NCBI GenBank assembly: GCA_903813345.2
Contig: CAIIXF020000008.1
Coordinates: 34,002,867-34,062,866, forward strand
DNA from: Owenia fusiformis
Taxonomy: Eukaryota > Annelida > Polychaeta > Sabellida > Oweniidae
Length of the DNA: 60,000 nt
Reading direction: 5' to 3'
This document shows positions 28,101 through 37,100 of the stretch, piece by piece (position 1 is the first letter of the stretch; each line of letters starts with the position of its first letter). The notes under the pieces were generated by a model. That model was given only the letters and a program-made list of their open reading frames with translations. It searched no databases and was not told the DNA's origin. The position numbers were made by a program, and so were the translations under genes.

Positions 28101-31100
28101 GAAAAATAAACCTCATGTCTAAATGACCTCGCGTTTAAATTGTTGAATTGACAATTTTTCTTCGAAACATCGCCATTTCTAGGTCACCCGGAAGTCATGT
28201 ATCGCACTGAATAAGACATGCAATCTTATTGGATAATAAGAATGGCGCAAAAAAGTGAAGTTTTTAAAAGTTTAAATTGTGTCGACCGGAGTTGCCGGCA
28301 GTCACACAGGATAGTAAAGCATGGGCGACTCTGGTTGCCGGTAGCATGCTAAAGGTTAAACAGTCACACTATGCCCCATCGATACTCTCTAAATATTAAT
28401 TACACTACATATCAGCATATTCATGTACTGAAATTGCTGCCTCCAAAAGTGCCTGGTATTCAGTTCATCTTCATACTCCCATTAAAGGCCATCTGGCCAT
28501 AGTGGCAGCTACTTCTTTGGGTTTTAAGGTTTCATCAGCAAATCAATTTGCCCAGCTCAGAGCATAATGATTGGAACTGCTTACCTCTGGACTTCAGGGT
28601 GACCAGGAAGTATATGCAGGCTCGTAGCCAGGATTTGCCAGGGGGTTCACTTTTTGAAAAATTCCAGGGGGGTTCACTTGTGACAATTTTGGTCCAAAAA
28701 TGGCCAAAATCACTTAAAAAGTGCTCAGAATGATGAAAACTGCATGATTAGGAAATATTTTTTGGCCAGGGGGGGGTCGCTCGAACCCATCAAACCCCCC
28801 TAGCTACGAGCCTGATATGTAATGATACAATGAATCTCTGGGCTATTAACCAATAAGGAAGCTCTAGCCTCCAGGTCTGTAGGTATAGCTTATCATTTGG
28901 AAGGCAAAAAATTCATTAATTGAAAGTTTATCGTATTATAGTTTTGAAAATATTTGTTGACTTTCAGGTATTGGGTAGATAATTTAGTTTACTCAGACTA
29001 GTGGTGTCAATTAACTGCTTGAGCATTAACCGGTTAACCGGATGTTTTTACCGGTTAAAGTCGGTTAACCGGCGGGAAATTTGAACTGATAATTTCAAAT
29101 GAAATCTTCATCTTCGATCTTGAAAGTTGAAAAAAATTGGAAAAATGATATATCAGCGTTTATTTTGTACGTTCGTCAAGCTTTACTCTGTTCTATTCAT
29201 ACACTACCTGACTACCGGTACCTCTAAATTACAACACTGGTTTACCCTTGGAATCTCCACGAACGCACCATAACAACGAGAATTGCAGCTGATTAGTGTT
29301 TATTTTGATTTTAATTTTCTCACTACCAAAGCGAGGCTTTGACCTTTGACATTTTGGCGACGTTGATAGACAACAATAATAACAAAACTGAAGAATTAAA
29401 AAATGCATATAATTTTTTATTTATGAAATAGTTTTGCAATATGAGTTGATTACACATGGCTGACACTTGAAAAACAAACAGATTAACATTCAAAGTAAGC
29501 GCGGGAAAGCAATGTGGCAGGGATTAAAGGTGCTGATTGGATGTTTGTAAGGAGTGATCGGAACTATCACATGTATGAGTAGCTCACATGAAACTGACAC
29601 TTGAAAAACAAACAGATTAACATGCAAAGTAAGCTCGGGAAAGCAATGTGGCAGGGATCTAAGTTGCTGATTCAGTGATTGGATGTTTGTGAGGAGTTAT
29701 CGGACTTATGACATGTATGAGTAGCTTACGTGAAACTGACACTTTAAAACCAAACAGATGAGCATGCAATATTAGCGCGGGAAATAATAGAATTATACAC
29801 GGTCAACTAACCACCCATAAAAACACAGACCGGTTAAGGCATTATCGGCGGTTAACCGATTAACCGGTTAATACTTGACACCTCTAACTCAGACTGCAAA
29901 AGAGTAGACTATATGAATGATAAAAATAGTTCACTCATGTGAGCTTATTTAGCTAATGGGCCCCAAAAGCACTCTTATGATTTTTAGAGTTTTGGGCACC
30001 TTAGGGCAAAGAAATTGAACCACTTAAATGATACTATATGATTTGATGTCAAAATGTATGTAAAGACATAAATATTAGATCAATACTTCTCTGATAGATG
30101 ATGGCAATAGATGCCAACTCGATGCCAGTGGAAATCACCTCAAAATTGATCTTTCAAAAGCTTATCGGTGTTTCCTTTAGATCCTGAACTGATTATCTGA
30201 AAAAGAGCTGAGATATCTTTTCATGTAATTTAGATTATTTAATAGGTCTAATTTCATTTGTCTTCAAAGAAGGAGTGACATATAAGTAGCACTGTTTTTA
30301 TCTCTGATGTTTTACATTGTTTTTGCTGTCGGTGTTTGACATCAAAATCTGTCACAAATTTTTATACTTTGGTAATTAACAAAGTACATGTACATGTAAT
30401 GTAAAAGTGTGACAATTTTTCAGGAAGTTGGTCGCAATTTTTTACTAATAATCACCTGTGTCAACAAATGGCTATCATTCTGCCCACTCATATTCTTTGT
30501 AAATTGAAAATAGGATGATCGTGCTACTGGAACACTATATATTGTGGCAATCTATATTATGATTTCAATAAAATTCATAAAAGTCATCAAATATACAGAA
30601 CAGTCATTGAATACAATAGTTTTGCATTGATAAAAACAAGGTTAATGACTTTGGCAATATTGTTTAAAAGATTTGATGAGACAATTGCAGTAAGTCCATA
30701 TAGCTATTGACTTAAATATAGAGTGGTCACGATTTCTGTATTGTTAATTAAATTAATGAAATAATGAGTTGAGTAAATGTGGCAGTTTGTTATCCCATCG
30801 AACGAAGTTCGGAGGGATATAGGGAACGCCTCCGTCCGTCCGTCCATCCGTCCGGGCAATAACTCAAATACCGTTGGCTCGATTTTGTTCATATTTTGTA
30901 CACATATACCCTATGGGGGTAGAAGTTCTGCTCGAAAGCTGATTTTCAAAATGGCAGACATTTTAGTGCCGATTTTACTGTAATTTAGGTGCAATATGTA
31001 AAACTGTGATAGCAATATGTTTTAAATGTAAAAAAATTATGTAGGACATTAATAAAGCTAAAAATGGAGATATTAAAAATGCACATGGCAGCCATCTTGA

Positions 31101-34100
31101 AAAATGACGGCCTTTACTCGTTATTTTACGATTTTTTCTGTAACTCAAAAAGTAGTGGAGCTATTTTGTTCATATTTGGTATGTGAATACTATAAGCATG
31201 CCACACTGTCTAATGACACTTTTGGTAGAAGGCAGCCATTTTGAAAAATAGCGGATATTTTGAAAAATGGCCGCCATTTTAACGTATTTTACTATAACTC
31301 GAAAAGTAGGGGAGTGATTTTGTTCATATTTGGTATGTGAATACTATAAGCATGGCACCCTGTCTAATGATACTTATGGTAGAATGTGGCCATTTTGAAA
31401 AATGGCTGCCATTTTTTCTATATACTTTGTTTGTAAAAATGCCAGCCATGCCTGTTCGATGGGATTGGCTACGCTTTGGCGTTGCCGTTGTTCTGGTTTT
31501 ACCTTGTTGTATGAAGAATGCCTTACATTATTTCATGCTGTAATTATTTCAAATACAGTTGTATCAGTATGTATGCTCATTTTAATCACAGAAAATTATG
31601 CCTTTGTATTGTATACCTAATTTTTCCTTTGATTAACAACGTGGAATTCAACAAGTTGAAAAGTATATTATAACAAGGAGTAAAACCTTTCTCATCGGAA
31701 TACCACTCAGCCTAGCCAAAAGTGTTCAGATTGACAGGTTTTCACTTTTCAAGCTTTTTAACATGGAAGTATATGGCACATTAAAAACTGGAATGAAAAA
31801 AGTGTTCACATTGAGAGATGTTCAGAATAGATAGGTGTTCAGAAATTTTGTTGTAATATCTTTGGTATTACCATTTCCCTTAACCTAGTTCCCAGATATG
31901 GGTATAGGGGGCGTGACTGTAGATCAAACCTCCATCTATTGCCAACTGGAGAGATTGTTTACTTCATTGCTGGTGTGGTTGTGTTATATAATGTAGATGA
32001 ACAGATGCAAAGACACTACCTAGGACATACAGATGACGTAAAGTGGTGAGTATAAAACTCTGTGTATATTTAGCATGAAAGTATACTCATACTTCAAGTG
32101 GGAATCTTCTAAAAGACCCTGTGTAAAGTATAAAAATGATTCTGTAAATGTGCCTCATTGACAAAAACTGCTACATAGTGATTGTAAAATCAGAGTTTTT
32201 GAATTCCAATGCCTTTTTCATGCTTTAACTGTTGAATCTTCTAGGTTTCGGGTGTATAATTGAAATGCCGTTTACAAACAGAGTCTCAATTCATATAAAA
32301 AATCGTTGAATATAGAAAATAGATACATGTATGTAGATTGGTGGATCACACATTTATGAGTAACTAGCACTGATGTGTGAGAAACACATGTTGAATCTAC
32401 ATCAAAGTCGTAATTGTTTATATTTTGGTACTTTCAGTCTTGCAGTTCACCCAGATAAAATTACCATAGCAACAGGACAGGTTGCAGGCCATGACAAGAA
32501 AGAGAGCAAGGTATGAGCTTATATTCATGACAAGAAACAGTCATGACAAGAATCACATGTTAAATTGTGTGCCATATGTGTTATTAGCCCTCAATAAGTT
32601 CTTCAAGTCCTTTAAACATACACTAGACCCATAGCCATGGGATAACAGGGGCAGGATTTTCAAAGTAAAAAAAATTGATATCATGAAATTTTGATTTTCT
32701 TATAATAATGACTTTTTCCAAAATAGTAAAATTGACAAAAAATTATAAAATACAGTAATTACTAATGACGGAATGCAAATAAGAGCTTTGAAAATTAATC
32801 TCAATGGAGATCCCTATTCCTGATCCCTTATTGGCTACGGGTCTGATTCTTCTTCCCCATGCATGTACACATCATCTACTCTCTATTACATTGAATTTCA
32901 GTTCAAAAGTTGAACTTTTTGCAATAAGTATCAATTTTGTGATTTTATTTTAATGTTTCTCTCTTGCTACCTTCTAGATATCCTTTGTTTGAAATATTAT
33001 TTTAAGTTGAATCTTACAAATTGGCTACTACATCGGATTGATTGAAATGAAGTGAAAAAATAATCAAGTCAAAAATTTGGAATTGTAGATTGATATAGTT
33101 ATCAAATGTTTTTGTTGTCTTTTTGGAGATAATATGTATGTAGCAGCCAATTTGTAATTATTGACCTGTTTTAGTTGTATCCCTTTGTATTGCATGTTGT
33201 GCTTTGAATGTATCACATTTTATTTAAGTTATTTCTTTCTTTTTAATTAAAATGTTGTTGTGGTCATGTTTTGATATGCAAAATAGAGTGGAAAAGAGTG
33301 GAATCAGCAAGGAATAAAATAAACAGACATGTAACCAACACTCTAAATTGTACAGAAATGCAAGAAAATCAGATACTTCATTCAAATATTTTAGAGAACT
33401 TTGCGAAATAAGCATGAGCAGACGGATATTTTAAATGTACACTGTTGCTCATAAATATGGAATATTTTACAATTATTAATTGTTTGGTATAATTCTTACA
33501 AATGGTAAAAATAAGTTAAAAGATGTTTATTGCCTCCCGATTTTCTCCTCATATTTTCACATAAAACTGATTGTTATTAAAAGTAGCTCGTGGAGGTGGT
33601 TCTGTTCATATTTGAGGTGGTGTTCATCAAGGAGATTCACACCCCCTTGGTGAGTCTCAACTGTAATGTAAGCGGTGAGAGGTATGGTGACCTTTTGGAT
33701 CTACATCTAGTACCACATGCAAATAGAGTGTTTGGGCGTAACTTCAAACTGCAGCATGATGAAGCTTATGCGCCTGATAGCTTCATTATGCAGGATTTCC
33801 CCAGGGCAGGCAATGTGGAGCAGCTACCATAGGTACCAAAGTCACCTGATCAGGCTCTCGCAGAGCACATGTGGGATGAAACTGACAGCGAAATTTGTCA
33901 CATGGATCCCCTATCTCAAAATTTAGCAGAGTTATATACTCCTCTGATTGAGTAGTGGGACCTTATTTCGCGTAGTCAGGTCAGACATATCATTGACAGC
34001 AGGCCCCGCGGGATGGATACTCTGATTGCAACACTAGGAAGAAATACCGTATATTAGTGCTGTTATGGGCTAGAGGAGTAATTCATCTTCATGACCTGGT

Positions 34101-37100
34101 GTTTAGTTTGTTTGATCCACTTTACATTAAAATTTGGATCGGGGTGTTTTGAAAATGCAAATTTTTTTAGACTACCCCATTTTAAACGCCAGCAAATTTC
34201 TAAACTTAAATGTAAATATTTTTTCCCTAAAAAATGTTGATTTGTAGATTAAATATGTGTTTATGATTTGCCTAGAAAATTATTTGCTTAAAAGACTCCA
34301 AATAAAAGTTGTTTTCATCCAAAACTTGAATTCTTATCTGACAAATCTAATATTCCATATTTATGAGCAACAGTGTATATTTGTTTTATTTATTTTGTTT
34401 AATTCACTGTTTGCATCATTGTGCATGCTTGGATTCTTCTAGAGAAAGTTACGGGACCAAATAGATGATTTTACAGAATTCCCAGAAACCTGGGTAAGAC
34501 TCTCAACACATGGTTGTAATCTTTTGAAATGGTGTACTCTTTTCAATAGTTGTTATTATTGACCTGTTTTAGTTTTATCCCTTTGTATTGCATGTTGTGC
34601 AATATTTCTTCAATAGTTGTAATCTTTTGAAGTGGTTGTAATCTTTTAAAATAGTCTTAGTCTTTTAAAATGGTTGTAATCTTTTTCAATTGATGTAATC
34701 TTTGAAATGGTTTTAATCTTTTAAAATGGTCTTTATCTTTTGAATGCAAAAAAAGAGTAAAAAGAGAGGAATTACTGAAGCAAGGAATAAAGAGAGGTTG
34801 TTGAAACACTCTAAATTATATAGAATTGAGAAATTAAACGCAATATGAATTGACGAAAAGTTAAGGCATGAATGTAACATTGTACTGTTGATTTTGCCTG
34901 CATGTTAAATCAACTGAAAGTTGAAATAATAACCATAGATTAATAGATATTAATAGTATAGTAATACATGTAGTATTAAATGTACAGTTTATCAATCTTT
35001 GATTCAGTTGAAATGCAATTAGAAAGTTATTAGATGACATCAGTACTGGCTATTAAGTATAACTGATTCATTAAAGATGAGAAATTGAAATACACTTCAT
35101 AATTCATAAAGTCAATTGAAATTATTAAGCAAGTACATTTCCAATTTGTTTTTGAATTGACAACATAGTTATTATATTTCATTACAACGTGTCATTTTTT
35201 CTTATTTTACATTAACTTTGAATTGCAGCCTCATATAAGAATCTGGGACTCAGTCAGCCTCACTACCTCACATGTCATAGGAATAGGGGAATTTGACAGA
35301 GCTGTATGCTGTGTGGCTTTCTCTAAAGCAGTAAGTACATTCAAAGGTTACTACTTCACATGTAATAGGAATAGGGGAGTTTGATGGGGCATTGGGGCTG
35401 TATGCTGTATGGCTTTCTCTAAAGCAGTAAGTTCATTCAAGGCTCACTACCTCACATGTCATAGGAATAGGGGAGTTTGACAGGGCTGTATGCTGCGTGG
35501 CTTTCTCTAAAGCAGTAAGTGCATTCAAAGATTTCTACCTCACATGTAATTAGACTCAATACAGTATTTTTATCACACTTTTTAAGTGCTAATTGCTGTC
35601 ATCTTTTGTAACTGGTGGGTCCTGTTTTGGTTTGTGTGTGTTTCTCTCTGTCTGGTCGCCACATCTTGTCATAAAAGTCCAGGACTTAAAATTTTTAAGA
35701 TGCAAGACCAGACTAATATCAAGATCTCAGGTTTTGAGCATGCTAGTTAAATACATGGCAGCCATTCTGAATTTTCAGTCGAACACCAACTAAACATTGC
35801 ATGTTAATTCCTATTTCAGGATGGCGGACAGCTGCTGTGTGCTGTGGATGAAGCCAATGAGCATGTGCTGTCAGTATGGGATTGGCAAAAAGGAGAGCGG
35901 GGGCAGAAAATTACAGAAACCAAGGTATCTAGGAAGATATATATGTTGTTATTTGCCTCAATGTTTTAGATGGGATTATTTTCTCAGTATGTGATGAGTT
36001 TTTTTTCTACAAGTTTTTCTTAAAATTGCAATACAGAATTCTATCAAAATAAAAAGTCATATAATCATCTAAAAGCCCGGTAAAATATTTGATCAATGGA
36101 GAATTATCAAGCAACTAAACAGACAAATTGAGTTAATTCCTCAATTTGGAGAATACACTGTACAAATATTTTGATGGCTTTGAATCTACTGTATTGTCAA
36201 GTGTGTACAGATGAAACGAGGAACGAAATCAAAATTTCTCAATTGCAATTTTTCTAATGCAGAGTTCCATGGACCCAGTGCTGGCTGCGGAATTTCACCC
36301 ATATGAACGTAACCAAATAATTACCTGTGGTAAAGGCCATCTGTCATATTGGACTCTAGATGGCGTTGCGTTAACGAAAAAGATGGGAGTATTTGATGTA
36401 AGTGAATTATTGTAATGAGCATAAAAGTAAGACAGGACTTGGCTGTATATTCCAATTCTTGTAGTTTCATTATTGTTGAAAATAAGACACAGCTGAATTG
36501 TGTATTTCAATGGATAGAAACTTTAACTAAAAATCTCTTATTAAATATTCAAAAAATATGTAAGTGTGTTGGTATTTGCAAGGTTTTCTTATATGTTTCA
36601 GAGAAATGAAAAACCCAAGTATGTGCTATGTTTAGGCTTTAGTGAGAGTGGAGACCTAATCACTGGTGATTCTAACGGCAATATTTTTATATGGGGTGAG
36701 TTTTGAGTTTATATTTAAGAAAAAAATTAGGGTACATGCCTACAGGGGCCTGAAGGTGTTTAATGAAATTAAAACATTCTTAGCCAATTGCAGTGTATAT
36801 ACAGTTTTTGTCAGCCCTTACATGTAACCAATTATAACATGTTTGACCCCTGAAACGTCTCGATCTAACTCAACCTTAATCAATGTCAACCTTTTTATTA
36901 CGAGTATGATCACTTGATATGAAAGTGAAATGATTTTTAAGCACATATCAGCTCTTAACCAATCAAATATTGTAATACACTGCATTTTAATGACAAACAA
37001 CTTTTTCTGTCTCTGTCTCCTAGGTGATCACAAAGTTACCCGGCCAATCGTAGGAGCCCATGAGGGAGGGATATTCTCACTGCTTGTCATGAAAGATGGC

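Noticed and set aside
33590-33832. 80-codon open frame as a host gene
   Set aside because: It matches Tc1 transposase C-terminal pattern and sits between perfect terminal repeats with TA duplications.
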